Translations under genes and position numbers: made by a program | The notes under the pieces: generated by a model | Database searches by the model: none | Seen by the model: only the letters and a program-made list of their open reading frames with translations | What the model was told of the DNA's origin: nothing | Shown here: one piece after another, positions 1-8,928 of the stretch | How the letters are laid out: each line of letters starts with the position of its first letter | How positions within the stretch are numbered: the first letter of the stretch is position 1 | DNA from: Desertimonas sp963786985 | GTDB taxonomy: Bacteria; Actinomycetota; Acidimicrobiia; Acidimicrobiales; Ilumatobacteraceae | Assembly (NCBI GenBank): GCA_963786985.1 | Contig: CAWBBL010000018.1 | Span: forward strand, 62,001-126,000 | Length of the DNA: 64,000 nucleotides | Direction: 5' to 3'

Positions 1-1
1 C

Positions 2-658
2 GACTGCCTCGCCAACTGGCCGGCGGCAGTCGTCGAGGGCGGCGAGCTCAACGTCGGCGACCTCGATGCGTCAATGTTCAGCACCGTCGAGAACGCCGAG
101 GCCGGAACGATGTTGAAGATGGGCGACTGGCCGCTGTACCGCTTCGCCGGTGACGCCGCTCCCGGCGACGTCAATGGTCAGGGGGTCGGTGAGGTGTGGT
201 ACGTCGTCGGTCCGCTCGGCGCTCCGGCAACACTCGTCAACACACGCGAGACCTCGGCCGGACCGATCGTGGTCAACTCGGCGGGAATGACGCTGTATGC
301 CTTCCTCAACGACACGGAGGGTGAGAGCTCGTGCACCGGCGAATGCCTCGCCAACTGGCCGGCAGCGGTCATCGGTGAGCACGACCCCGCCGTGCTCGAC
401 CCGGCGCTGTGGAGCACGGTCGAGAATCCCGAGGCCGGAGCGATGCTGAAGGTCGGCGACTGGCCGCTGTACACGTTCGCCGGCGACGAGGCTCCTGGCG
501 ACGTCAACGGCCAAGAAGTGGGCGAGGTGTGGTACGCCGTCGCCCCCGATGGCACGACCATCGAAGGCACCATCACGGTGGCCGAGTTCGTCGCCGCCCC
601 GACCGCCACGACCCCGGCCGGCACCGAGCCGGCCGGCACCGCCCCGGCGACCACCTGA
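2..658 (+). CDS. Secreted repeat protein (Lipoprotein_15-like), 5' end missing
   Basis: The reading frame is open from the first bases of the window, so the gene starts upstream. It encodes at least one full and one partial copy of a repeat of about 95 residues. Each copy has a C-x-x-x-C-L-A-N-W-P motif (CTGECLANWP in the full copy), then a W/F-S-T-V-E-N segment, a G-D-W-P-L-Y motif and a G-D-V-N-G-Q motif. This is the secreted repeat family of unknown function (PF03640-type), found in exported actinobacterial lipoproteins and perhaps redox or metal related. The C-terminus is a short Thr/Ala/Pro tail. The signal peptide is not visible because the 5' end is cut off. No specific function is assigned. 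A strong hairpin follows the stop. Confidence 0.8.
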   Translation, partial: DCLANWPAAVVEGGELNVGDLDASMFSTVENAEAGTMLKMGDWPLYRFAGDAAPGDVNGQGVGEVWYVVGPLGAPATLVNTRETSAGPIVVNSAGMTLYAFLNDTEGESSCTGECLANWPAAVIGEHDPAVLDPALWSTVENPEAGAMLKVGDWPLYTFAGDEAPGDVNGQEVGEVWYAVAPDGTTIEGTITVAEFVAAPTATTPAGTEPAGTAPATT

Positions 659-700
659 ACAACTGAGCCGCCGGAGCAACGGCGCTCCGACACGACCGAA

Positions 701-739
701 GGGTGCCAGCATGACGGAATCGTCCTGCTGGCACCCTTT
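701..739 (+). terminator. Rho-independent-like terminator
   Basis: A perfect 11-bp inverted repeat, GGGTGCCAGCA at 701-711 and TGCTGGCACCC at 726-736, has a 14-base loop and is followed by TTT. It sits 42 bases after the stop of the secreted repeat gene and just before the USP fusion gene. Confidence 0.8.
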
Positions 740-763
740 CGTCGTCCGCGGCATGATGGGCCG

Positions 764-1702
764 ATGGCCGATCTCGATGAACCGCGCCGCGGCGACGAGC
801 GGACGGGATTCCAGTCGATCGTCGTCGCCCTCGACCTCGAGGAAGGCGGCGACCGCGCCCTCCCAGTCGCCCGTTCGCTGGCGACGCGCAGCGATGTGCG
901 AGTCGAGCTGCTCACGGTGGCCTCGCCAAATGTGCCCGATGACGTCGATGCCTACGAGCTGCGCCGGCGAGCCGAGACCTACGGGTGGCCCGACGCCGTC
1001 TGCACCGTGGTCCACGACGATCGTCCAGCGCGCGGCATCGCCGAGCACGTCGCTGGGCGCCCCGGGGCCGTGCTCGTGATGGCGACGACGGCCAAGTCGT
1101 CGCTCCGCAAGCGACTCCTGGGGAGCGTCACGGAGGATGTCCTCCGTACGGTCGACCGCCCGGTGCTCCTCGTCGGCCCGGCAGTCACGCACGCCGAGGT
1201 CGCCGATGTCCGAGCCGGAGCACCGGTCACCGACGACGCCGACGCCAACGGCGAGACGCTCGAGCGCAATCCGGCGGCGGTCGAGGTCCTCGACGCGGAC
1301 GAGTGCTGGGCCCTGCTTCGCGCGATCCGCGTCGGGCGTCTCGCCATGTGCGCGGACGGACGACCACTGATCTTCCCCGTCAACTATGTCGTCGACGGGC
1401 GCTCGCTCGTCTTTCGGACCGCGCCCGGCACCAAGCTCGACGCCGCACGCGATCACGACGTCGCCTTCGAGATCGACGACTACGACGCTCGCACCCAGGA
1501 AGCGTCGAGCGTGATCGTCAGCGGCCGGGCGACCGAGATCACCGATCCCGACGAGGTTGCATCGTGGGAAGATTCGCTCGGACTGCCGTTGTTCCCGTGG
1601 GACGACGTGCCCAAGTCACACTTTCTACGGATCACCGCTGACGAGGCGTCCGGCCGCCGGTTCCACGCCGTCTTCGCCGGCCCGGGACGTCCTCCACCGT
1701 GA
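764..1702 (+). CDS. Universal stress protein fused to a pyridoxamine-oxidase-like flavin domain
   Basis: This 312-residue protein has two domains. Residues about 10-140 form a universal stress protein (UspA) fold, beginning with the typical I-V-V-A-L-D strand. Residues about 170-305 match the FMN-binding split-barrel pyridoxamine 5'-phosphate oxidase-like family (G-R-L-A-M-C...P-L-I-F-P-V-N-Y and G-T-K-L-D-A-A). The USP ATP-loop glycines are only partly kept (A-T-T-A-K-S-S...L-L-G-S-V), so nucleotide binding is uncertain. USP proteins and flavin split barrels are both linked to dormancy, redox stress and F420/FMN chemistry in actinobacteria. The fusion suggests a stress-linked flavin reductase or binding protein (inference). 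The ATG at 764 gives a sensible USP N-terminus. Confidence 0.85.
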   Translation: MADLDEPRRGDERTGFQSIVVALDLEEGGDRALPVARSLATRSDVRVELLTVASPNVPDDVDAYELRRRAETYGWPDAVCTVVHDDRPARGIAEHVAGRPGAVLVMATTAKSSLRKRLLGSVTEDVLRTVDRPVLLVGPAVTHAEVADVRAGAPVTDDADANGETLERNPAAVEVLDADECWALLRAIRVGRLAMCADGRPLIFPVNYVVDGRSLVFRTAPGTKLDAARDHDVAFEIDDYDARTQEASSVIVSGRATEITDPDEVASWEDSLGLPLFPWDDVPKSHFLRITADEASGRRFHAVFAGPGRPPP

Positions 1703-1742
1703 CGTTCGTGGCCCGACCAGGTTGACTTTTCGTTCAGGGTCG

Positions 1743-1771
1743 TTGCCGCGCCGGTGTCCACCACCTAGCTT
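1743..1771 (+). promoter_or_regulatory. Putative leaderless promoter of purN
   Basis: TTGCCG at 1743-1748 and TAGCTT at 1766-1771 are separated by 17 bp. The -10 hexamer ends 6 bases before the purN ATG, so transcription would start at or next to the start codon. Confidence 0.5.
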
Positions 1772-1777
1772 CGAGGG

Positions 1778-2461
1778 ATGGGAGCCACGGCTGCAAGCAA
1801 GCGCCGCATCGTGGTCCTGGCGTCCGGGTCGGGGAGCAACCTGCAGGCGATCATCGATGCCTGCGCCGCGGGCCAGATCAACGGTGCCGTAGCCCACGTC
1901 GTGTCCGACCGCCGTGACGCCGGCGCTCTGCGCCGGGCTGCCACTGCCGGCATCGCCAGCACCCATCTCGCCCGCCGCGAGGGCGAGACCCGGGCGGAAT
2001 ATGACGCCAGGCTGGCCGACGTCGTCGAAGCGGCCGATGCCGACCTCGTGGTCCTCGCCGGCTGGATGCGCATCTTGACGATGGGCTTCCTCGGGCGGTT
2101 CGCCGGCCGGGTCGTCAACCTGCACCCGGCGTTGCCCGGCGAGTTGCCGGGCACCGACGCCATCGCCCGGGCGTGGGACCAGTCGCGGCGCGGCGAGCGC
2201 GACGGCACCGGTGTGATGGTCCACCTCGTGCCTGACGAGGGCGTCGACGACGGGCCCGTGCTGGGAACCGCCGACGTGCCGATCCACCCCGACGACACCC
2301 TGGACACGCTGTCCGAGCGGGTCCATGCCACCGAACATCGTCTACTCGTCGACATCCTTGCCGACCTGTGTTCAACGCGTTCCGCGGCCATCCAGGCCGC
2401 GTGTAACCACTCCTTCGCTGGCGCTCAGTCGCTCGCATCAGAGAGAGGACCCACCCCTTGA
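1778..2461 (+). CDS. purN: Phosphoribosylglycinamide formyltransferase
   Basis: PurN transfers a formyl group from 10-formyl-THF to GAR in step 3 of purine synthesis. The N-terminal G-S-G-S-N-L-Q-A-I phosphate-binding loop (residues about 17-25), the N-L-H-P-A-L-P-G active-site segment (Asn and His at about 110-112) and the V-D-D-G-P-V motif carrying the family Asp are all present. At 227 residues it is slightly longer than E. coli PurN (about 212), with an extra C-terminal tail. It overlaps the guaB start by 4 bases (TTGA), so the two purine genes are probably translationally coupled. Confidence 0.95.
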   Translation: MGATAASKRRIVVLASGSGSNLQAIIDACAAGQINGAVAHVVSDRRDAGALRRAATAGIASTHLARREGETRAEYDARLADVVEAADADLVVLAGWMRILTMGFLGRFAGRVVNLHPALPGELPGTDAIARAWDQSRRGERDGTGVMVHLVPDEGVDDGPVLGTADVPIHPDDTLDTLSERVHATEHRLLVDILADLCSTRSAAIQAACNHSFAGAQSLASERGPTP

Positions 2462-3972
2462 CGACCACCCCCCATCCCAACGACGGCCTGTTCGACCGCT
2501 ACGAGGCGCTGACGTTCGACGACGTCGTCGTCATCCCGGGCTACTCGGAGACGCTCCCGGATGCCGTCGACACCACGGCGACGTTCGCTGCCGAGATCAC
2601 CCTGGCGATCCCCCTCGTCTCGTCGGCGATGGACAAGGTGACCGAGGCTCGGATGGCCATCGCCATGGCCCGTCAGGGTGGCATCGGGGTCATCCACCGC
2701 AACCTGTCGATCGAGGACCAGGCCGCCGAGGTGCAGAAGGTCAAGCGCAGCCAGAGCGGGATGATCACCGACCCGGTCACGCTCAACGCCGGGGCGGCGT
2801 TGCACGAGGCCGAGCAGATGATGAACCGCTTCAAGTTCTCCGGAGTGCCGATCACCGACGGCGACGGACGTCTCGTCGGCATCCTGACCAACCGCGACAT
2901 CCGCTTCTGCGAGGCGGCCGACTACGACCGCCCGATCTCCGACTTCATGACGTCGACCGGCCTCGTCACCGCACCCGTCGGTACCTCGCTCGACGAGGCC
3001 AAGGCGATCCTCCAACGTCACCGCATCGAGAAGCTGCCGCTCGTCGACAGCAGCGGCCGGCTCGCCGGGCTGATCACGGTGAAGGACATCCAGAAGCGCC
3101 AGGAGTTCCCCAACGCCAGCCGCGACGAAGCGGGGCGCCTGCGCTGCGCTGCCGCCGTCGGTGTCGGCGACGATCTCGAGGCCCGCGTCGAGGCGCTCGT
3201 CGGTCGGGGCATCGATGCCGTCGCCATCGACACCGCCCATGGCCACTCGGCCGGCGTGATCAAGGCGATCGAACGGATCAAGGGCGGTTGGCCCGACCTC
3301 GCCGTGGTGGCTGGCAACGTCGTCACCGAGGAGGGCGTCGACGCTCTCGCCGACGCCGGCGCCGACGCCGTCAAGGTCGGAGTCGGTGCCGGGTCGATCT
3401 GCACGACCAGGGTGATCAGCGGAGCGGGGATGCCCCAACTGTCGGCGATCTGGACGGCAACCCGCCGGGCCCGGCGGCGGGGCGTGCCGGTGATCGCCGA
3501 TGGTGGCATCACCTACTCGGGCGACATCGTCAAGGCGATCGCCGCCGGCGCCGAATCGATCATGCTCGGCTCGCTGCTCGCCGGGACGGAGGAGAGTCCT
3601 GGCGAGCTGGAACTGTTCGAGGGGCGGCGCTACAAGAGCTACCGCGGGATGGGTTCGATGGGGGCGATGCAGGGCCTCGGCGCCGACCGCTACGCCAGCG
3701 GCCAGGGAGATGCTGTCGGCGTCGGATCGACGACCAACAAGCTCGTACCCGAGGGAATCGAGGGTCGGGTGCCCTATGCCGGGCCACTCGGCGACGTCGT
3801 CTACCAGCTCGTCGGCGGGCTGCGCAGCGGCATGGGGTACGCCGGCACACCGACGCTCGAGGCCCTGCGCACCCGGGCCCGGTTCATGCGGGTCACGACC
3901 GCCGGCCGCGAAGAGAGCCACCCTCACGACGTCACGATCACCAACGAGGCCCCCAACTACCAACGCGGCTGA
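2458..3972 (+). CDS. guaB: IMP dehydrogenase
   Basis: GuaB oxidises IMP to XMP with NAD+, the committed step of GMP synthesis. The 504-residue protein has the usual layout: a TIM barrel split by a pair of CBS domains (about residues 100-220, with G-I-L-T-N-R-D-I-R-F and L-A-G-L-I-T-V-K-D-I). The catalytic loop G-A-G-S-I-C-T-T-R carries the nucleophilic Cys, and the flap segment Y-R-G-M-G-S-M-G-A-M is present. The start is a TTG at 2458 overlapping the purN stop, and the N-terminus then matches the family. A dispersed repeat follows the stop. Confidence 0.96.
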   Translation: MTTTPHPNDGLFDRYEALTFDDVVVIPGYSETLPDAVDTTATFAAEITLAIPLVSSAMDKVTEARMAIAMARQGGIGVIHRNLSIEDQAAEVQKVKRSQSGMITDPVTLNAGAALHEAEQMMNRFKFSGVPITDGDGRLVGILTNRDIRFCEAADYDRPISDFMTSTGLVTAPVGTSLDEAKAILQRHRIEKLPLVDSSGRLAGLITVKDIQKRQEFPNASRDEAGRLRCAAAVGVGDDLEARVEALVGRGIDAVAIDTAHGHSAGVIKAIERIKGGWPDLAVVAGNVVTEEGVDALADAGADAVKVGVGAGSICTTRVISGAGMPQLSAIWTATRRARRRGVPVIADGGITYSGDIVKAIAAGAESIMLGSLLAGTEESPGELELFEGRRYKSYRGMGSMGAMQGLGADRYASGQGDAVGVGSTTNKLVPEGIEGRVPYAGPLGDVVYQLVGGLRSGMGYAGTPTLEALRTRARFMRVTTAGREESHPHDVTITNEAPNYQRG

Positions 3973-3977
3973 CCCGG

Positions 3978-4040
3978 CCCACCCGTTCTGGGCGGCCTCC
4001 GATTCATTGGTCGAAAATCGGTCGTTAGCGTCGTCACAAC
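3978..4040. repeat. Dispersed intergenic repeat B, copy 1
   Basis: This segment after guaB is nearly identical to 43396-43460. Both contain CTGGGCGGCCTCCGATTCAT, then TGGTCG, and end in a GTCGTCACA(A/G)CG block. It also shares the CTGGGCGGC core with 34363-34450 and 49411-49492. A small inverted repeat CCGATT...AATCGG occurs only in this copy. It is non-coding and its function is unknown. Confidence 0.7.
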
Positions 4041-4088
4041 GCGCCAGAGATCGGGAACCGGACGGCACCGACGTGACGTCAGAGGCGC

Positions 4089-5771
4089 ATGTTCAAGCGC
4101 TTCCTCCCGACGTTCCTTCCGAGTCTCGCCGTCGCCGGCGGCCTCGCCCTCGCCAGCCCGGTTGCCGGCAGCACCGATCGATGCCCGCCGCCCGAGGCAT
4201 CGACCTCGGAGGTCCCGAGCACCGCCGTCGACCCCGCCGACCGTTGCTCCATCGACGCCGAGGCGTACTTCTTGCAGTACCAGCAGGGAATGATGGAGAT
4301 GTCCACGACGGCGATGCCGGCGCCCGGTGGCGACGCCAGCTCCGAGGTGGCGATGGAGATCGCCGAGCCGCTGCCTCCGATCGCCATCGACGAGCCCGGC
4401 GTGCTCGACGACAACACGTTCGTCGACTCGGGGGACTCGCTGTGGGTCGCCACGGGCGATGATCGCGAGTCGACGTTCGCCCTCGACGTCGATACCGGCT
4501 CGTTCGACGTCGCGCAGGTCTTCCTCGCCAACGGCTTCCGTCCGGAACCCGATTCGATCCGCGTCGAGGAGTGGGTCAACGCCTTCTCGTACGGCGACGC
4601 TCCAGCGACAGATGCCGACCTCGCCGTCACGGCCGAGTCGTCGTCGACCGGCGATGACGGTACGGCGATCGTGCGCGTCGGCGTCACCTCCCGTCAACTC
4701 CCCGACGACGCTCGGCCGCCGGCGAACATCACGTTCGTCATCGACACCTCCGGCTCGATGGACATCCGCGAGCGCCTCGGTCTCGTGCAGTCGTCACTCG
4801 CCCTGCTCGTGCGCAGCCTGGGACCCACGGACACGATCGCCATCGTCACGTACGGCGACAGCGCCCTTCCTCTGCTCCCGCCGACCCCGGTTGCCGAGTG
4901 GCCGCGCATCGTCGATGCCATCGACGCCCTCGAGCCCGGCGGCAGCACGAACATGGAGGCCGGGCTGTTGCTCGGCTACGAGGCGGCCCGGGAGAACTAC
5001 GACCCCGCGGCGGTGAACGTCGTCGTGCTCGCGTCCGACGGCGTCGCCAACCAGGGCGTCACGGACCCGCAAGTGCTCACCGACGAGATCACCCAGGCCG
5101 GCGACGAAGGCATTCACCTCGTCACCGTCGGCTACGGGATGGGCAACTACAACGATCACCTGATGGAACAGCTCGCCGACCGCGGCGACGGGTTCTACTC
5201 CTACGTCGACACGTTCCCCGAAGCCGTCGAGCTGTTCGTGGAGAACCTCACACCGACACTCACCGTCGTGGCCGAGGAGGCCAAGATCCAGGTCGTCTTC
5301 GATGACGACGTCGTGACCCGCTACCGCCTGATCGGTTACGAGAACCGGGCGCTCGACGACGACCAGTTCACCGACGACACCGTCGACGCCGGTGAGCTCG
5401 GCGCAGGCCACCAGGCCAGTGCGCTGTACGAGGTCGAGCTCGCTCCTGGCGCGAGCGCCGACGCCGTCGCCGCCGACGTCAGGCTCCGCTGGCGGTCAGC
5501 CGAGACGGGTGAGGTGGTCGAGGTGGACGAGCCGCTGGCGATCGATGCCGCCGGCGAACCGTCCGCCACCCTGCGCCTCGCCACGCTCGTCGCCCACACC
5601 GCCGAGGTTCTGCGCGGCAACTCCGTCGTCACGGACCGGGGAATCACCCTCGACGAGCTGCTCGTCGACGCTGAAGAGCTGGCCGCCGATGGCGTCGACG
5701 GAGCCGGCGAGATGGTCGAGCTGATCTCCACGGCGATCCACGCCGAGGACCCGATCGCCGTCGACAGCTGA
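4089..5771 (+). CDS. Exported VWA-domain protein (YfbK-like)
   Basis: This 560-residue protein has a cleavable-looking signal peptide (residues 1-27, hydrophobic core ending near A-S-P-V-A-G). A YfbK-type N-terminal region follows (S-T-F-A-L-D-V-D-T-G-S-F and R-V-E-E-W-V-N-A-F), then a von Willebrand factor A domain with an intact D-T-S-G-S-M MIDAS motif near residue 222, and a C-terminal YfbK-type domain. VWA domains of this type bind metal and mediate protein contacts at the cell surface, and the ligand is unknown. The gene stands alone between a repeat and a bidirectional hairpin. It is one of three VWA genes in 15 kb. Confidence 0.88.
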   Translation: MFKRFLPTFLPSLAVAGGLALASPVAGSTDRCPPPEASTSEVPSTAVDPADRCSIDAEAYFLQYQQGMMEMSTTAMPAPGGDASSEVAMEIAEPLPPIAIDEPGVLDDNTFVDSGDSLWVATGDDRESTFALDVDTGSFDVAQVFLANGFRPEPDSIRVEEWVNAFSYGDAPATDADLAVTAESSSTGDDGTAIVRVGVTSRQLPDDARPPANITFVIDTSGSMDIRERLGLVQSSLALLVRSLGPTDTIAIVTYGDSALPLLPPTPVAEWPRIVDAIDALEPGGSTNMEAGLLLGYEAARENYDPAAVNVVVLASDGVANQGVTDPQVLTDEITQAGDEGIHLVTVGYGMGNYNDHLMEQLADRGDGFYSYVDTFPEAVELFVENLTPTLTVVAEEAKIQVVFDDDVVTRYRLIGYENRALDDDQFTDDTVDAGELGAGHQASALYEVELAPGASADAVAADVRLRWRSAETGEVVEVDEPLAIDAAGEPSATLRLATLVAHTAEVLRGNSVVTDRGITLDELLVDAEELAADGVDGAGEMVELISTAIHAEDPIAVDS

Positions 5772-5791
5772 CGCGGCCTGGCCCCACCCGA

Positions 5792-5852
5792 CCCGAGTGT
5801 TTCCGGCCGACACGTCCGCCGCGAAACACTCGGGTGGACGGAAACACTCGGG
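5792..5852. terminator. Shared terminator with a duplicated right arm
   Basis: Between two convergent VWA genes, CCCGAGTGTTTC (5792-5803) pairs perfectly with GAAACACTCGGG at 5823-5834 and equally with a second copy at 5841-5852. Two alternative hairpins are therefore possible, and either could stop transcription from both sides. There is no clear T tract. Confidence 0.6.
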
Positions 5853-5857
5853 TGGAG

Positions 5858-7297
5858 TTAGGTGAGCTTCTCGACGAACTGCTCGAGTTGGCGGAGGTTG
5901 CGGCACTCGTAGAGGCCGTCCGTGTGCGTGGCGTACTCGTTGACGATCGAGTCGCCGGTGTTCCAGTACGACCGGGGCTCGGGGTTCAGCCAGTAGACGT
6001 GGCGGGCCTTCGCCGACATCTCCTTGACCACCCACGACTGGCTGGCGTGGTAGTTGTTGCGGGCGTCGCCGAGCAGCAGCACGGTCGACTTCGGTCCGAC
6101 GTCCTTGCCCCAGCGCTGCCAGAAGATCTCGAAGGCGTGGCCGTAGTCGGAGTGCCCGTCGACCCACACGACATCGGCTTCGGTGTTGATCCGGTGGATC
6201 GCCTCGCCGACATCGTCGGTCTTCTTGAAGTAGTCGGTGACCTCGTCGATGCCGTCGATGAACACGAACGAACGAACCTTGGAGAATTGGTGCTGGATGG
6301 CGTACACCAGCATCAGCGTGAAGCGGGCGAAGGCGGCGACCGAGCCGGAGATGTCGGCGACGACGATCAGCTCGGGCTTGGCCGGGCGCGGGTACTTGAA
6401 CTTCGGTTCGGCCGGCACCCCGCCGTACGAGAGGGAGTGACGAACGGTGTTGCGGAAGTCGAGCGGGCCCTTGCGCCCGTGACGGCGCTTCCGGGCGAGC
6501 CGGGCGGCGAGCTTGCGGGTCAACGGGTAGAGCGCCTTGCGCAGCAGCTGCATCTCGTCGCGGCTGGCGTGCATGAATTCGACGTCTTCGGGCAGTGGCT
6601 TGCGCAACGTCTTGGCCATCGCCTCGGCTCCGCGGTCGGCGACCAGCCGGCGGCGGATCTCCGCCTCGACTTCGGCCTTGAACTGCTCGATGCGACTGTC
6701 GAACTCCTCGCGCTCGAGTCGCTCCTCGAGCGGGGTCAGGCCGCCGTCGGCAGTCTGGCGTGACGCCTCCATCAACTTCTCCAAGAGGGCGTCGAGATCG
6801 AGGTTGCGCAGCGTGCGGTACAGGTAGTACGTGCCGCCCACGGGACGCCCCGGTTCCATCCCGGCGAAGCGCTGCACCGACTGGCGGGCCATCGCGCGCA
6901 TCATCGCCTGGTCACCACCGAGCAGGGCCTGCATCAGCAGGTTGGCGATCTCCTCCGCGGTCAGGGCGTCGAGCCCGCCCCCGGCGGCTCCCCGCCCGTC
7001 GCCCTGCCCGGCTTGTTCCTGCATCTCCCGCCACAGCTCGTCGAGCTCGCTCTCGTCGGCGTCGAGCAGGCGATACTCCGGACCGCGCAGGCTGAAGTAG
7101 ACCTCGAAGACGGTCTCGAACGCCCGCCAGTGGCTGTTGTTCTTGACCAGCGTGGCGCCGAGGGCGTACTTGAACGCGTCGCGGTCCTCGACCGGGATGT
7201 GCTGCACGGCTTCCATCGCGTCGAGGTTCTCGGTGAGGCTCACCGGCAGCCCGGCGTTGCGCAGCTCGACGACGAACCCGTTGAGCAGCCCGACCAT
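5858..7297 (-). CDS. CoxE-like VWA-domain protein
   Basis: This cytosolic 479-residue protein has no signal peptide. The N-terminal half is helical. The C-terminal half is a VWA domain of the CoxE type with the MIDAS-like motif D-I-S-G-S near residue 295 and a conserved D-G-I-D-E-V. CoxE-type VWA proteins usually work with a MoxR AAA+ ATPase to insert cofactors or remodel protein complexes. Such a MoxR gene lies upstream on the same strand (8929-9798), with only the PhoX-like gene in between. The client here may be that exported protein (inference). Confidence 0.85.
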   Translation of the reverse strand: MVGLLNGFVVELRNAGLPVSLTENLDAMEAVQHIPVEDRDAFKYALGATLVKNNSHWRAFETVFEVYFSLRGPEYRLLDADESELDELWREMQEQAGQGDGRGAAGGGLDALTAEEIANLLMQALLGGDQAMMRAMARQSVQRFAGMEPGRPVGGTYYLYRTLRNLDLDALLEKLMEASRQTADGGLTPLEERLEREEFDSRIEQFKAEVEAEIRRRLVADRGAEAMAKTLRKPLPEDVEFMHASRDEMQLLRKALYPLTRKLAARLARKRRHGRKGPLDFRNTVRHSLSYGGVPAEPKFKYPRPAKPELIVVADISGSVAAFARFTLMLVYAIQHQFSKVRSFVFIDGIDEVTDYFKKTDDVGEAIHRINTEADVVWVDGHSDYGHAFEIFWQRWGKDVGPKSTVLLLGDARNNYHASQSWVVKEMSAKARHVYWLNPEPRSYWNTGDSIVNEYATHTDGLYECRNLRQLEQFVEKLT

Positions 7298-7382
7298 GTT
7301 CGAACTGGGCGGCTGGCATGCTGATCGTGTCGGTCACCGCTCGCAGGCTACGGGCCCGGCGGGTGACGCCGATTGTCGGAAC

Positions 7383-8834
7383 TCAGGGCGCAGTTGTGGC
7401 GGGGACGGTCGACGCCGCGCTGTCGGCGGCTGCTGCACCATCCCACGGACCGCTGACGGCGAACGTCGCGCCAGGGTCGTACATGTTGAAGAACAACGTC
7501 TGGCCGTCCTCTGTGAACGTCGCCCCGGTGAGCTCGCTGTTGTCGCGTGCATTGCGGGCGAAGACCTGCGGCGTCCCGTCGGGGCCGACAGTGAACAGGT
7601 GCTGAGCGCCTTCACCGTCGCAACACACGAGGAGTCCGCCCCACGGCGAGACCGTGATGTTGTCGGGTCCGTCGATGTTGTCGCTCTCCGGGTCGTCGTT
7701 GACCCCGAACCGGACGACAAGCTCCATCGTGTTGGCCGCGGGGTCGAGGCGCCACACCTGCCCGTCGTGTTCCTGGGTCGAGCCGTCGTCGATGCGGGCA
7801 AACGAGCTGACCACGAACACTGCGCCGTCGCCGAACCACAATCCTTCGAGCTTGCGCGAGCGGGTGACCTTGGTGACCTGCACCCGGGTCGACGCCTCCG
7901 TTGCCAGTGGGTCGGGAATCGCCGTCCAGGCGGTCGTCAACGTGGTGCCAACCTCGCTGTACTCGGAGAGGTCGGGTACGAAGCTGCCGCCGTCGCTGGC
8001 GACGAGCGCCTCGAGCGATGCCCCGGCACGCAACGAGCCGTAGCCGCCGAGCGGCCGCGAGGGCAGCGCCCGGTACAGCAGGCCATTGGGGGCGGTGGCG
8101 TCCTCGCTGAGGTACACGATCCCTGTTTCCGGGTCGATCACCGCCGCCTCGTGGGCGAACCGGCCGAGCCCCTGCAGCGGTGTCGGGTTCTGGTTGTTGG
8201 CCGGGTTGGCCGGATCGACCTCGAACACGAAGCCGTGATCCTTGGTGAACACCTCGTCTCCGGCTTTCCACTCGGTCTCCTCGCACGTCATCCAGGTGCC
8301 CCACGGGGTCTTGCCACCGGCACAGTTGCCGGTCGTTCCAGCGAGGCTGACGTACTCGGCGACGACCGCGTTGCCCTCGTCGAGCTCGGTGGTGGTGGTT
8401 CCACCCACGCCCTCGGGGTCGTAGGTCAGCGCCGCGTCACCGACGTTGTGGAACTCGTGGTCCTCGGGCAGCCACTGCTCGCTGTTGCGCACGAGATAGC
8501 GCTTGCCGTCGAGCTCGAACAGACCCGAACCGTCGAACGCATCGGGCAGCACGCCGTCGGCACCGGTCAGCGGTTTGGCGCTCTCGGAGATGATCTGGTA
8601 GCTGAATCCGTCGGGCAGGTCGAGCACACCGTTCGGGTCGGGGACCAGCTGTCCGTACCCGGTCGCCCACGTGCGGACGCCAGATCGTCCACGAGGCGTC
8701 GACCACCCCCAGTTCGGCGTCCGCGGCGGCGACGCGCCGGCGACACCGGCGAGCAACGACGAGACGCTGCCCGTGAACACGAGACCGGCGGCTGCGCCAC
8801 CGCCCTGGATGAGTTGTCGTCGTGTGACTGTCAT
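7383..8834 (-). CDS. Tat-exported PhoX-like protein (DUF839)
   Basis: From the ATG at 8834 the protein is 483 residues and opens with a twin-arginine signal (T-R-R-Q-L-I-Q-G-G followed by a hydrophobic run and an Ala-rich cleavage region). The rest is a beta-propeller-like DUF839/PhoX family protein, with W-G-T-W-M-T-C-E-E-T-E and P-W-G-G-L-L-V-C-C-D-G-E resembling Ca/Fe-site segments of PhoX alkaline phosphatase. It probably folds with a metal cofactor in the cytoplasm before export. An upstream TTG at 8858 would add eight residues ahead of the Tat motif and is less likely. Phosphatase activity is an inference from the family only. Confidence 0.82.
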   Translation of the reverse strand: MTVTRRQLIQGGGAAAGLVFTGSVSSLLAGVAGASPPRTPNWGWSTPRGRSGVRTWATGYGQLVPDPNGVLDLPDGFSYQIISESAKPLTGADGVLPDAFDGSGLFELDGKRYLVRNSEQWLPEDHEFHNVGDAALTYDPEGVGGTTTTELDEGNAVVAEYVSLAGTTGNCAGGKTPWGTWMTCEETEWKAGDEVFTKDHGFVFEVDPANPANNQNPTPLQGLGRFAHEAAVIDPETGIVYLSEDATAPNGLLYRALPSRPLGGYGSLRAGASLEALVASDGGSFVPDLSEYSEVGTTLTTAWTAIPDPLATEASTRVQVTKVTRSRKLEGLWFGDGAVFVVSSFARIDDGSTQEHDGQVWRLDPAANTMELVVRFGVNDDPESDNIDGPDNITVSPWGGLLVCCDGEGAQHLFTVGPDGTPQVFARNARDNSELTGATFTEDGQTLFFNMYDPGATFAVSGPWDGAAAADSAASTVPATTAP

Positions 8835-8928
8835 GGGCGACAGTACCCAGGCCATCAAGCGTCAAGACGGGATTGACGTCACCCATCGGGTGTGGCGCTA
8901 TGGGCGAGAGTCGCCGAGCCTCGCCGCG

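Noticed and set aside
2425..4068. Long minus-strand open frame opposite guaB (547 codons)
   Set aside because: It is a shadow of GC-rich codon bias. guaB on the plus strand has full family homology.
7137..8876. Long plus-strand open frame opposite the PhoX-like gene (579 codons)
   Set aside because: It has no recognisable domain and lies entirely antisense to a protein with a Tat signal and family motifs.
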